From: RCIO01 sp964629765
GTDB taxonomy: Bacteria > Pseudomonadota > Alphaproteobacteria > Rhizobiales > Rhizobiaceae
Reading direction: 5' to 3'
NCBI GenBank assembly: GCA_964629765.1
Contig: CAZVTK010000219.1
Span: 1-6,284 of the forward strand
Length of the DNA stretch: 6,284 bases
Part shown: positions 1-4,987 of the stretch, in pieces
Layout: each line of letters starts with the position of its first letter
Numbering within the stretch: position 1 is the stretch's first letter
Notes under the pieces: generated by a model
The model's input: the letters and a program-made list of their open reading frames with translations, nothing else
Database searches by the model: none
Told to the model about the DNA's origin: nothing
Program-made: the position numbers and the translations under genes

Positions 1-944
1 TGCATGTCTACGCCGACGGTTCGGTGCACATGAACCATGGCGGCACCGAGATGGGGCAGGGGCTGCACCTGAAGGTGGCGCAGGTCGTCGCCGAGGAGTT
101 CCAGATCGACCTCGACCGCGTGAAGATCACGGCGACCACCACCGCCAAGGTGCCGAACACGGCGCCGACCGCCGCGTCCTCCGGCGCCGACTTGAACGGC
201 ATGGCCGCGCAGAACGCGGCGCGGCAGATCAAGGACCGGCTGATCGACTTCGCCGCGACAAGCCACGGCGTGCCGCGCGAGCAGGTGGTGTTTCTGCCCA
301 ACCGGGTGCGGGTCGGCAACCAGGAAATCGCCTTCAACGAGCTGGTGCGGCAGGCTTTCGTCGCACGTGTCTCGCTGTCGGCCGCCGGCCATTACAAGAC
401 GCCGAAGATCCACTGGAACCGCGACAAGGGGCAGGGCCACGCCTTTTATTATTTCGCCTATGGCGCGGCCTGTTCGGAAGTGTCGGTCGACACGCTGACG
501 GGCGAATATGTCGTGGAGCGGACCGACATCCTGCACGATGTCGGGCGCTCGCTGAACCCGGCCATCGACATCGGCCAGATCGAGGGCGGCTTCGTGCAGG
601 GCATGGGCTGGCTCACCACAGAGGAGCTGGTATGGGACGAAAAGGGCCGCCTGCGTACTCATGCGCCGTCGACCTACAAGATCCCGCTCGCCTCCGACCG
701 GCCGAAAATCTTCAACGTGGCGCTGACCAACTGGTCGCAGGCTTACGAGCCGACGATCCACCGCTCCAAGGCCGTGGGCGAGCCGCCGCTGCCGCTCGGC
801 ATCTCCGTGCTGCAAGCCCTGTCGGACGCGGTCGCCTCGGTCGCCGGCCACGCGGTCTGCCCGCGCCTCGACGCGCCCGCAACGCCCGAGCGCGTGCTGA
901 TGGCGGTGGAGAGGCTGCGGAGGGAAGCTGCCGGCCGGCCTTGA
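1..944 (+). CDS. xdhB: Xanthine dehydrogenase molybdenum-binding subunit, C-terminal part (5' truncated by window edge)
   Basis: This is the large, molybdopterin-binding subunit of bacterial xanthine dehydrogenase, which oxidises hypoxanthine and xanthine to urate in the cytoplasm together with the FAD/2Fe-2S subunit XdhA. The reading frame is open from base 3 to the TGA at 942-944, giving 313 residues, roughly the last 40% of a family that is usually about 780 residues. Seen in the sequence: the cofactor-contacting GGTEMGQG motif (fragment residues 13-20), the segment TAAS-GADLNG, the DIGQIEGGFVQG pterin-contact region (from residue 189), and AVGEPPLPLG around residue 257, whose Glu (codon 780-782) corresponds to the catalytic base of the family (Glu1261 in bovine xanthine oxidase). 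The fragment follows bovine xanthine oxidoreductase closely through all these motifs. The 3' end looks intact. The usual next gene, xdhC, is displaced by a toxin-antitoxin module. An internal GTG at 24 is not a start. Confidence 0.95.
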   Translation, partial: HVYADGSVHMNHGGTEMGQGLHLKVAQVVAEEFQIDLDRVKITATTTAKVPNTAPTAASSGADLNGMAAQNAARQIKDRLIDFAATSHGVPREQVVFLPNRVRVGNQEIAFNELVRQAFVARVSLSAAGHYKTPKIHWNRDKGQGHAFYYFAYGAACSEVSVDTLTGEYVVERTDILHDVGRSLNPAIDIGQIEGGFVQGMGWLTTEELVWDEKGRLRTHAPSTYKIPLASDRPKIFNVALTNWSQAYEPTIHRSKAVGEPPLPLGISVLQALSDAVASVAGHAVCPRLDAPATPERVLMAVERLRREAAGRP

Positions 945-969
945 ATCGCCGGAGATTTGTAGCTACATT
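941..969 (+). promoter_or_regulatory. Candidate sigma70 promoter of the toxin-antitoxin module
   Basis: TTGAAT (941-946, matching TTGACA at the first four bases) is followed after exactly 17 nt by TACATT (964-969, 4 of 6 to TATAAT). Transcription would start near 976, about 22 nt before the antitoxin ATG. The -35 hexamer overlaps the xdhB stop codon, so the promoter is fitted tightly to the gene boundary. The -10 hexamer overlaps a perfect palindrome, which suits repression by the antitoxin. Assignment is by inspection only. Confidence 0.55.
958..967 (+). promoter_or_regulatory. Palindromic operator candidate TGTAGCTACA
   Basis: TGTAGCTACA is a perfect 10-bp inverted repeat 30 nt upstream of the antitoxin start, overlapping the candidate -10 box. 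Ribbon-helix-helix antitoxins of type II modules, alone or complexed with toxin, normally bind such short palindromes and repress their own operon. The position is what that model predicts. Binding by this antitoxin is inferred. Confidence 0.55.
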
Positions 970-997
970 GTGGCTTTCAACGATGCGGAGCGGCAGC

Positions 998-1255
998 ATG
1001 GCGAGCGACAGCGTTGTCAGGGCCAGAATCGATTCCGATACGAAGCGCGAGGCGGCGCAAGCGCTGGAGGCCATGGGCCTGTCGGTGTCGGATGCCATCA
1101 GGCTTCTGATGGTGCGCGTGGCGGAGGAGCGGCGTCTTCCGTTCGAGGTCAAGGTTCCCAACGCCGCCAGCCGGCAGGCGATGGAGGAGCTGGAGGCGGG
1201 CAAGGGCAGGCGGCTGGCGGACGGCGCGGCGCTGCTCAAGGATCTGGGACTGTGA
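998..1255 (+). CDS. dinJ: Type II antitoxin, RelB/DinJ family
   Basis: An 85-residue antitoxin that should bind and neutralise the RNase toxin encoded next to it and repress the shared promoter. The N-terminal half has the ribbon-helix-helix pattern of RelB/DinJ proteins: a short strand (SVVRARI, residues 5-11), a first helix (about 12-27) and, after the turn at GLSVSDA, a second helix to about residue 45. The LPFEVKVPNA segment (48-57) is typical of the family, and the charged C-terminal part is the expected toxin-wrapping region. ATG 998 is chosen because GGAG at 987-990 lies 7 nt upstream; an in-frame ATG at 983 would place this Shine-Dalgarno inside the gene. The open frame continues far upstream into xdhB, but that is only a shadow. 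Only 3 nt separate its stop from the toxin start, so the two are co-translated. RelB and DinJ cannot be told apart strictly here; DinJ is preferred because the partner is YafQ-like. Confidence 0.9.
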   Translation: MASDSVVRARIDSDTKREAAQALEAMGLSVSDAIRLLMVRVAEERRLPFEVKVPNAASRQAMEELEAGKGRRLADGAALLKDLGL

Positions 1256-1258
1256 GCC

Positions 1259-1531
1259 ATGCTGACGCCGGTCCGCTCGAGCCGGTTCAAGCGTGACGTG
1301 AAGCAACTCGAGAAGCTCGGCAAGGACCTCTCGAAGCTCCGCCATGTCCTGCTGGTCCTTCTCGATCAGGAGCCTCTCGCGGCGAGTTACAGGGACCATC
1401 CGCTGGTCGGGGAATGGAGCGGCTTTCGCGACCTGCACATCGAGCCGGACTGGATATTGCTCTACCGCGTGAAGGACGGGGAATTGCAGCTTGCCAGGAC
1501 TGGAACGCACGCCGACCTCTTCGGCAGGTAG
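1259..1531 (+). CDS. yafQ: Type II toxin, YafQ-family mRNA endoribonuclease
   Basis: A 90-residue toxin of the RelE/YafQ superfamily. E. coli YafQ cleaves mRNA on the translating ribosome when its antitoxin DinJ is degraded. The second half matches E. coli YafQ nearly position for position: YRDHPL, FRDLHIEPDWILLY and RTGTHADLFG. All residues recognised as functionally important in YafQ have equivalents with a constant offset of about three: His47, His60, Asp64, Trp65, His84 and Phe88 (His50, His63, Asp67, Trp68, His87 and Phe91 in E. coli). The enzyme therefore looks catalytically intact, not decayed. Length is normal for the family (about 90). The ATG lies 3 nt after the antitoxin stop. The TAG stop is only 6 nt before xdhC, so xdhC is probably on the same transcript. 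Confidence 0.93.
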   Translation: MLTPVRSSRFKRDVKQLEKLGKDLSKLRHVLLVLLDQEPLAASYRDHPLVGEWSGFRDLHIEPDWILLYRVKDGELQLARTGTHADLFGR

Positions 1532-1537
1532 CGGGGC

Positions 1538-2338
1538 ATGATGACCGCCGCGCTGCGCTCCTTCCTCCACGCCCATCCGGCGCTGGCGCTGGTCGAGGTC
1601 ACGAAGGCGCTGGGCTCGACGCCGCGCGAGGCCGGCGCGTGGATGCTGGTCTCGCCGGCAAAGACCTACGCCACGATCGGCGGCGGGCAGCTCGAATTCC
1701 TCGCCATCGACAAGGCTCGCGAACTGATCGCCGCCAATGTCGCCACTGGCGCCATGGATATCCCCCTTGGCCCCGAAATCGGCCAGTGTTGCGGGGGGCG
1801 GGTGGAACTGGCGATATCGCTGGTCGATGACGCCCGGCGCGCCGCGCTTCTGGCGCAGGCCGAGGCCGAGGTCGCCGCCCGTCCGCATCTCTACCTCTTC
1901 GGCGGCGGCCATGTAGGCCACGCGCTCGCCTCCTATTTCTCGCTGCTGCCGGTCAACCTCACCGTGGTCGAGACGCGCGCCGACGCGCTGGACGGCATGC
2001 CGGCAGATGTCGCCACCCTGCTGACCCCCGTGCCGGAGCAGGCGGTGCGCGACGCGCCGGCCGGCTCGGCCTTCGTCGTGCTCACCCACGACCACGCGCT
2101 CGACTTCCTGATCGTCGCCGAGGCGCTGAAGCGCGCCGATGCGGCCTATGTCGGCATGATCGGCTCGAAGACCAAGCGCGCGACCTTCCGCAACTGGTAT
2201 CTGCGCGAGGCCGGCGGCGGTGAGGCGGCTCTCGCCCGGCTCGTCTCGCCCATCGGCGGCGACGCGGTGCGGGACAAGCGTCCGGCCGTCATCGCCGCGC
2301 TGGCGGCGGCCGAGATCGTGGCCGCCCTGCTGCGCTGA
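1538..2338 (+). CDS. xdhC: Xanthine dehydrogenase accessory protein XdhC
   Basis: XdhC (266 residues, a normal length) binds the molybdenum cofactor, promotes its sulfuration and delivers it to the XdhB apoprotein; it is not part of the finished enzyme. Visible features: the N-terminal XdhC/CoxI domain with GSTPREAGAWMLV (26-38), IGGGQLEF (47-54) and a vicinal Cys pair in GQCCGG (84-85), then a C-terminal Rossmann-type domain with the glycine-rich FGGGHVG (121-127), LTHDHALD (182-189), VGMIGSKTKR (205-214) and the closing PIGGDAVRDKRPAVIAALAAAEI region. The start is ATGATG: either 1538 or 1541 could initiate, and the only Shine-Dalgarno-like element is GCGGGG at 1531-1536, so the choice is uncertain by one codon. 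The gene normally follows xdhB directly; here a toxin-antitoxin module lies between them. With 6 nt after the toxin stop, translation may be coupled to the toxin gene. Confidence 0.95.
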   Translation: MMTAALRSFLHAHPALALVEVTKALGSTPREAGAWMLVSPAKTYATIGGGQLEFLAIDKARELIAANVATGAMDIPLGPEIGQCCGGRVELAISLVDDARRAALLAQAEAEVAARPHLYLFGGGHVGHALASYFSLLPVNLTVVETRADALDGMPADVATLLTPVPEQAVRDAPAGSAFVVLTHDHALDFLIVAEALKRADAAYVGMIGSKTKRATFRNWYLREAGGGEAALARLVSPIGGDAVRDKRPAVIAALAAAEIVAALLR

Positions 2339-2407
2339 CCGCCGAAAAACCGGCGGCCGGTGTCGGCACCCCGGGCGGCCGAACGTTCCTCGGGGCATCG
2401 AACCCCG
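2339..2407 (+). other. Hairpin-rich gap between xdhC and the DoxX gene
   Basis: Starting right after the xdhC stop is CCGCCG-AAAAAC-CGGCGG (2339-2356), a 6-bp perfect stem. A second stem, CGGGG-CATCGAA-CCCCG (2391-2407), ends exactly where the DoxX Shine-Dalgarno begins. Neither is followed by a T-run, so a classical intrinsic terminator is not supported; the first may stabilise the 3' end or act as a weak terminator. I see no convincing promoter in this gap, so the DoxX gene may be read through from xdhC. Confidence 0.35.
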
Positions 2408-2417
2408 GAGGAACATC

Positions 2418-2813
2418 ATGTCCGAACGTCTTTCCGCCTACCGGCCGCAGGCGCTTGCGCTGCTGCGCATCGTGGCCGCGCTTCTCTTCGTCGAGGCGGG
2501 CTCCGTCCACCTCTTCAATTTCCCGCAGTCGCCTTACGAGATGCCGGCGGACATGGCGACGCTGCTGACCATTGCCGGCCTTCTGGAATTCGCCGGCGGG
2601 CTGCTGCTGGTCGCGGGGCTGTTCACGCGGCCGGTCGCCTTCATCCTGTGCGGCCAGATGGCCGTCGCCTATTGGGGCTTTCATTTCCCGATGGCGTTCT
2701 TCCCCTCGCAGAACATGGGTGCGCCGGCGATCCTCTACTGCTTCGTCTTTTTCTATCTGGTCTTCGCGGGGCCGGGCGCGTGGAGCCTCGACGGCCGGAT
2801 CGGGCGAGGCTGA
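2418..2813 (+). CDS. DoxX-family small integral membrane protein
   Basis: A 131-residue protein with four predicted membrane helices at about residues 12-33, 47-68, 70-90 and 103-120, the usual DoxX layout and size. Family-like signatures are ALLRIVAALLF near the N-terminus with a following Gly/His (EAGSVHLF), GLLEFAGGLLLVAGLFTRPVAF across helices 2-3, a helix-3 Met with GFHFP, and a short C-terminal tail after GPGAWSLDG. The ATG at 2418 has a strong Shine-Dalgarno GGAGGA (2407-2412) 5 nt away; the open frame extending upstream to 2220 overlaps xdhC and is not used. DoxX proteins are linked in various bacteria to membrane redox or quinone processes and oxidative stress resistance, but no substrate can be assigned here. 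No direct tie to purine metabolism is visible apart from position. Confidence 0.85.
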   Translation: MSERLSAYRPQALALLRIVAALLFVEAGSVHLFNFPQSPYEMPADMATLLTIAGLLEFAGGLLLVAGLFTRPVAFILCGQMAVAYWGFHFPMAFFPSQNMGAPAILYCFVFFYLVFAGPGAWSLDGRIGRG

Positions 2814-2817
2814 GCGC

Positions 2818-2839
2818 GCCGTCGTTCGAGGGCGACGGC
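2818..2839 (+). terminator. Stem-loop after the DoxX gene, possible weak terminator
   Basis: GCCGTCG (2818-2824) and CGACGGC (2833-2839) form a perfect 7-bp stem with the 8-nt loop TTCGAGGG, beginning 4 nt after the DoxX stop. No T-run follows, so termination is uncertain. It lies just upstream of the candidate stress promoter, which suggests a transcription-unit boundary. Confidence 0.4.
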
Positions 2840-2849
2840 AGAATATGGC

Positions 2850-2874
2850 GGAACCTTGGCGCGCGCACGCGGTT
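2850..2874 (+). promoter_or_regulatory. Candidate EcfG (general stress response) promoter
   Basis: GGAAC (2850-2854) is followed after 16 nt by GGTT (2871-2874), equivalent to GGAAC-N17-GTT. This fits the alphaproteobacterial EcfG/RpoE2 consensus, GGAAC-N16/17-CGTT. A start near 2880 would leave a leader of about 40 nt before the 24-residue peptide gene at 2922, which has a strong Shine-Dalgarno. EcfG is released from its anti-sigma factor by PhyR under osmotic, oxidative, heat or starvation stress. Both boxes and the spacing match, and the site is correctly placed in a non-coding gap. Confidence 0.6.
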
Positions 2875-2921
2875 ATCCGCGCAGTCCGCCCGCGTCCGGG
2901 CGCCTGCCAAGGAGAACTCAC

Positions 2922-2996
2922 ATGCACGGCATCATCTACCTCGTCGGCCTCGTCGTCGTCATCCTCGCGGTCCTGTCCTTCTTCGGCCTGCGCTGA
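2922..2996 (+). CDS. 24-residue single-helix membrane peptide
   Basis: A tiny gene encoding 24 residues, beginning MHGIIYLVGL and ending SFFGLR. The whole protein is one hydrophobic helix (residues 3-21) capped by a terminal Arg, as in single-span small membrane proteins. Support for translation is strong: AAGGAGA (2909-2915) lies 6 nt from the ATG, the frame closes at TGA, and the next gene starts 21 nt downstream with its own ribosome site. From memory, similar peptides of about 25 residues with a I-L-G-hydrophobic-SFFGLR pattern recur in rhizobial genomes as unannotated or hypothetical proteins; this was not checked. It lies downstream of the candidate EcfG promoter and is probably co-transcribed with the membrane protein at 3018. 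No function is known to me; it may associate with that protein in the inner membrane. Confidence 0.7.
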   Translation: MHGIIYLVGLVVVILAVLSFFGLR

Positions 2997-3017
2997 GACC
3001 ACGGGGAGGAGAGGCAC

Positions 3018-3881
3018 ATGGCTATCCAGGAAGAAATCGTGGTTTTCGGCTCCCCCGCCGAAGAGGGCCGTTCCTATGTCGACTGGCCGGCGATCTTCGC
3101 GGGCACGGTGGTGGCGACGGCCATCTCGTTCCTGCTCGTCACCTTCGGCTCGGCGGTCGGCCTGTCGCTGACCTCGGCCTATGAGGGCCAGGGCCTGTCG
3201 CTGATGTGGTTCGCCATCGCCGCCGGGCTCTGGCTGCTGTGGGTGCAGGTCTCCAGCTTCTTTGCCGGCGGGTATCTCGCGGGACGGCTGCGGCGGCGCC
3301 ACGGCGACGCGAGCGAGTACGAGTCCGACATCCGCGACGGCGCCCACGGTCTCGTCGTCTGGGGCCTCGGCCTGCTGCTCGGCGCGGCCATCGCCTTCGC
3401 CGGCGCGGGCGGTGCCGCCCTGACCGCCACGGGCGCGGCCGGCTCCGCAGCCACCGTCGCAGCAGGGGCGCTCGACCCCGCCGACCTCATGGTCGACCGG
3501 TCGCTGCGCGGCCAGCCCGGCGCCGGGCCCATCGACGAGGGAACACGGGCGGCGGTAAGCCGCATCCTGCTCTCGACGATGGCCGGGGACGATCTCGACC
3601 CCGCCGACCGCGACTTCCTCGTGTCGCTGGTCGCCGACCGCGCGGGTATTCCCGTCGAGGAGGCGCAAGGCCGGCTCGAGCAGGTGGTCGCGCAGGCAAG
3701 GCAGTTGGGAGCCGACATGCGCGCCGCGGCGGACCGCGCCCGCAAGGTCGGCGTGATGGCGGCCTTCCTCGCGGCGGTTTCGCTGCTCATCAGTGCCGTC
3801 GCCGCCTATTGGGGCGCCGTCACCGGCGGTAACCATCGCGACCGGCAGACGGTCATCGAGGGCTGGCTCGGCCGCTGGTAG
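3018..3881 (+). CDS. Multi-pass membrane protein of unknown function (PhnA-like name in some rhizobial annotations)
   Basis: A 287-residue protein with a clear inner-membrane layout: a short cytoplasmic N-terminus, helices at about 25-50 and 62-88, a basic loop (GRLRRRHGDAS), a long Ala/Gly-rich hydrophobic stretch at 110-151, a charged soluble segment at 152-242 (DPADRDFLVSLVADRAGIPVEEA and a helical, coiled-coil-like part), and a last helix at about 244-268 ending in AYWGAVTGGNHRD. The VDWPAIFAG segment before helix 1 and the AYWGA-GG ending recall a family of rhizobial membrane proteins sometimes labelled PhnA-like; that label is from memory, and there is no zinc-ribbon PhnA signature here, so it should not be read as a phosphonate function. 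ATG 3018 is preceded by GGGAGGAGAGG (3004-3014), an unusually strong ribosome site. It probably shares the EcfG-type promoter at 2850 with the 24-residue peptide and is closed by the terminator at 3905. Confidence 0.8.
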   Translation: MAIQEEIVVFGSPAEEGRSYVDWPAIFAGTVVATAISFLLVTFGSAVGLSLTSAYEGQGLSLMWFAIAAGLWLLWVQVSSFFAGGYLAGRLRRRHGDASEYESDIRDGAHGLVVWGLGLLLGAAIAFAGAGGAALTATGAAGSAATVAAGALDPADLMVDRSLRGQPGAGPIDEGTRAAVSRILLSTMAGDDLDPADRDFLVSLVADRAGIPVEEAQGRLEQVVAQARQLGADMRAAADRARKVGVMAAFLAAVSLLISAVAAYWGAVTGGNHRDRQTVIEGWLGRW

Positions 3882-3904
3882 GTCCGGCCGCCCCATCCCG
3901 AACG

Positions 3905-3940
3905 GCCCCGGCGGCGAGCCGGGGCAGCGTTTATCTTTCT
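3905..3940 (+). terminator. Rho-independent terminator after the membrane-protein gene
   Basis: A perfect 8-bp GC stem, GCCCCGGC (3905-3912) with GCCGGGGC (3918-3925), closes a 5-nt GGCGA loop. It is followed by a T-rich tract (TTTATCTTTCT, 3930-3940). It lies 24 nt after the stop at 3881. The T-tract overlaps the last codons and stop of the convergent LysR gene. On the minus strand the stem begins 6 nt after that stop but has no T-run, so it acts best on the plus-strand transcript. Confidence 0.8.
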
Positions 3941-4851
3941 CTCAGTGCATCCCGGATCAGCTTCTGGCAGCGTTCGGCCATGAAATCGAGCAGCAGCCGC
4001 ACCTTGGGGTCCTGAAAATTCTTGTGCGGGTAGATCGCCGCGAACTGCACCGGCGTCGGCGGGCTGTCGGGCAGGATCACCTTCAGCCTCCGGTCGCGAA
4101 TGAAGGGCTCGACCTCGAAGCGGGGCTTGTTGACGATGCCGCGCCCGGCCAGCGCCCAGCCGGTCAGCACGTCGCCGTCGTCGCTGTCGAAAGGCCCGCG
4201 CACGTCGAACTTGCGCGCGCCGTCGGGCGTGCGCAGGTGCCAGAAATGCTCCTTCACGCCGGGAAAGCGCAACATCAGGCAGTCGTGGCGGCGGCCGACC
4301 AGCTCGTCCGGCGCCAGCGGCTCGCCGCGCGCGGCCAGATAGGACGGCGCGGCCACCAGCACGCGCTCGCAATCCATGATGCCGCGCATCCTCAGCGAGG
4401 AATCCTCGATCTGGCCGAGCCGGAAGGCGACGTCGATGCCCTCCTTCATGATGTCGACATTGTGGTCCGAGAGGCGCAGCCGCACCTCTATGTCGGGATA
4501 GCGGTCGTGAAACTCGGGAATGCCGCTGGCGATCATGCGCCGGCCGAGCCCGAGCGGGGCGGTGACGCGGATCGAGCCGCGCGGGTGGCCCGACAGCGCG
4601 GTGACAGCGGCTTCCGCCTCCTCGACCGCTTCCAGAACGCGCTTGGCGCCCGTGTAGAAGACGCGTCCCTGCTCGGTCGGCATCAACTGGCGCGTGGTGC
4701 GGTTGAACAGCCGCACGCCGAGATGCTTCTCCAGCTCCTTGATGCGGTTGGACGCGACGGCCGGGGAGATGCGCATGTCGCGGCCCGCCGACGACAGGTT
4801 GCCGAGCTCGACCACCCTGACGAAAACCGCGATATTGTCGAGATAGGCCAC
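3931..4851 (-). CDS. LysR-family transcriptional regulator, probable regulator of puuD
   Basis: A 306-residue LysR-type regulator of normal length. Residues 1-60 form the DNA-binding domain, with the winged helix-turn-helix at about 19-38 (LSSAGRDMRISPAVASNRIK) followed by LEKHLGVRLFNRTTRQL and the linker helix to about 85. From about residue 92 runs the periplasmic-binding-protein-like effector domain (GSIRVTAPLGLGRR, then EGIDVAFRLG), in the style of the CrgA-like subgroup. Translation starts at GTG (4849-4851 on the complement): GGGGGAAGG lies immediately upstream, an in-frame TGA stop follows a few codons further up, and no ATG is available near the start. The gene is divergent from puuD across a 136-nt gap, the classical arrangement for a LysR protein controlling its neighbour and itself. 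The effector is unknown; a purine such as urate or xanthine is plausible only from context. Confidence 0.93.
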   Translation of the reverse strand: MAYLDNIAVFVRVVELGNLSSAGRDMRISPAVASNRIKELEKHLGVRLFNRTTRQLMPTEQGRVFYTGAKRVLEAVEEAEAAVTALSGHPRGSIRVTAPLGLGRRMIASGIPEFHDRYPDIEVRLRLSDHNVDIMKEGIDVAFRLGQIEDSSLRMRGIMDCERVLVAAPSYLAARGEPLAPDELVGRRHDCLMLRFPGVKEHFWHLRTPDGARKFDVRGPFDSDDGDVLTGWALAGRGIVNKPRFEVEPFIRDRRLKVILPDSPPTPVQFAAIYPHKNFQDPKVRLLLDFMAERCQKLIRDALRER

Positions 4852-4881
4852 GCCTTCCCCCGAATGCGTTGAAGCTCAGCG

Positions 4882-4910
4882 ATTATTTTCCAGAATTTTT
4901 TGAAAGTCAT
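4882..4910 (-). promoter_or_regulatory. Candidate promoter of the LysR gene
   Basis: Read on the minus strand, ATGACT (plus 4905-4910, 4 of 6 to TTGACA) is followed after 17 nt by AATAAT (plus 4882-4887, 5 of 6 to TATAAT). It lies in the only AT-rich patch of the divergent gap, about 30 nt upstream of the GTG start. Spacing is ideal. The assignment is by inspection. Confidence 0.5.
4887..4905. promoter_or_regulatory. Possible LysR binding site in the divergent gap
   Basis: TTTC (4887-4890) and GAAA (4902-4905) are inverted arms separated by 11 nt, with partial dyad symmetry inside, centred on 4896. It is not a strict T-N11-A box. It lies within the proposed LysR promoter, which would allow autorepression. 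It is centred about 61 nt upstream of the start expected from the puuD -10 box, close to the usual -65 recognition position of LysR activators. The geometry is suggestive; the dyad alone is weak. Confidence 0.35.
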
Positions 4911-4945
4911 CGCCAATCGGCGGGCTGGCGCGGGACAGCGAGGGC

Positions 4946-4951
4946 TATAAA
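4946..4951 (+). promoter_or_regulatory. Candidate -10 box of puuD
   Basis: TATAAA (4946-4951) matches 5 of 6 bases of TATAAT and stands out in a GC-rich region, 36 nt upstream of the puuD ATG. At 17 nt upstream I find only GGCTGG, which is no match to TTGACA. A good -10 with a missing -35 fits a promoter that needs an activator, such as the divergent LysR protein. Confidence 0.4.
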
Positions 4952-4987
4952 GTCGCATCGTCGGGGAATTGGGACGCGGAAAGCGCC

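Noticed and set aside
632..997. Upstream extension of the antitoxin reading frame into xdhB
   Set aside because: The extension overlaps a conserved xdhB 3' end in another frame; the RelB/DinJ fold and the Shine-Dalgarno both point to ATG 998.
2381..2388. Palindrome GAACGTTC upstream of the DoxX gene as an operator
   Set aside because: Only 8 bp, with no promoter next to it and no matching local regulator; expected by chance often enough.
2410..2414. GGAAC overlapping the DoxX ribosome site as a second EcfG -35 box
   Set aside because: It is part of the Shine-Dalgarno and no GTT-type -10 lies at the correct distance downstream.
977..2419. Long minus-strand open frame (480 residues) opposite the TA module and xdhC
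   Set aside because: Low-complexity Arg/Gly/Asp-rich translation with no recognisable domain, lying opposite three well-supported plus-strand genes; a GC-rich codon-position shadow.
3018..3881. Phosphonate-related function from the PhnA-like label
   Set aside because: No zinc-ribbon Cys pattern or PhnA domain is visible, and no phosphonate genes are nearby; the label is at best an inherited name.
2289..3896. Long minus-strand open frame (535 residues) opposite the DoxX and membrane-protein genes
   Set aside because: Spans several genes and intergenic regions, is rich in Arg/Asp/Glu/Gln without domain signature, and conflicts with genes having strong ribosome sites and membrane-helix patterns.
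3793..4872. Plus-strand open frame (359 residues) opposite the LysR gene
   Set aside because: The LysR frame on the minus strand has full family signatures; this frame has none and runs across the terminator.
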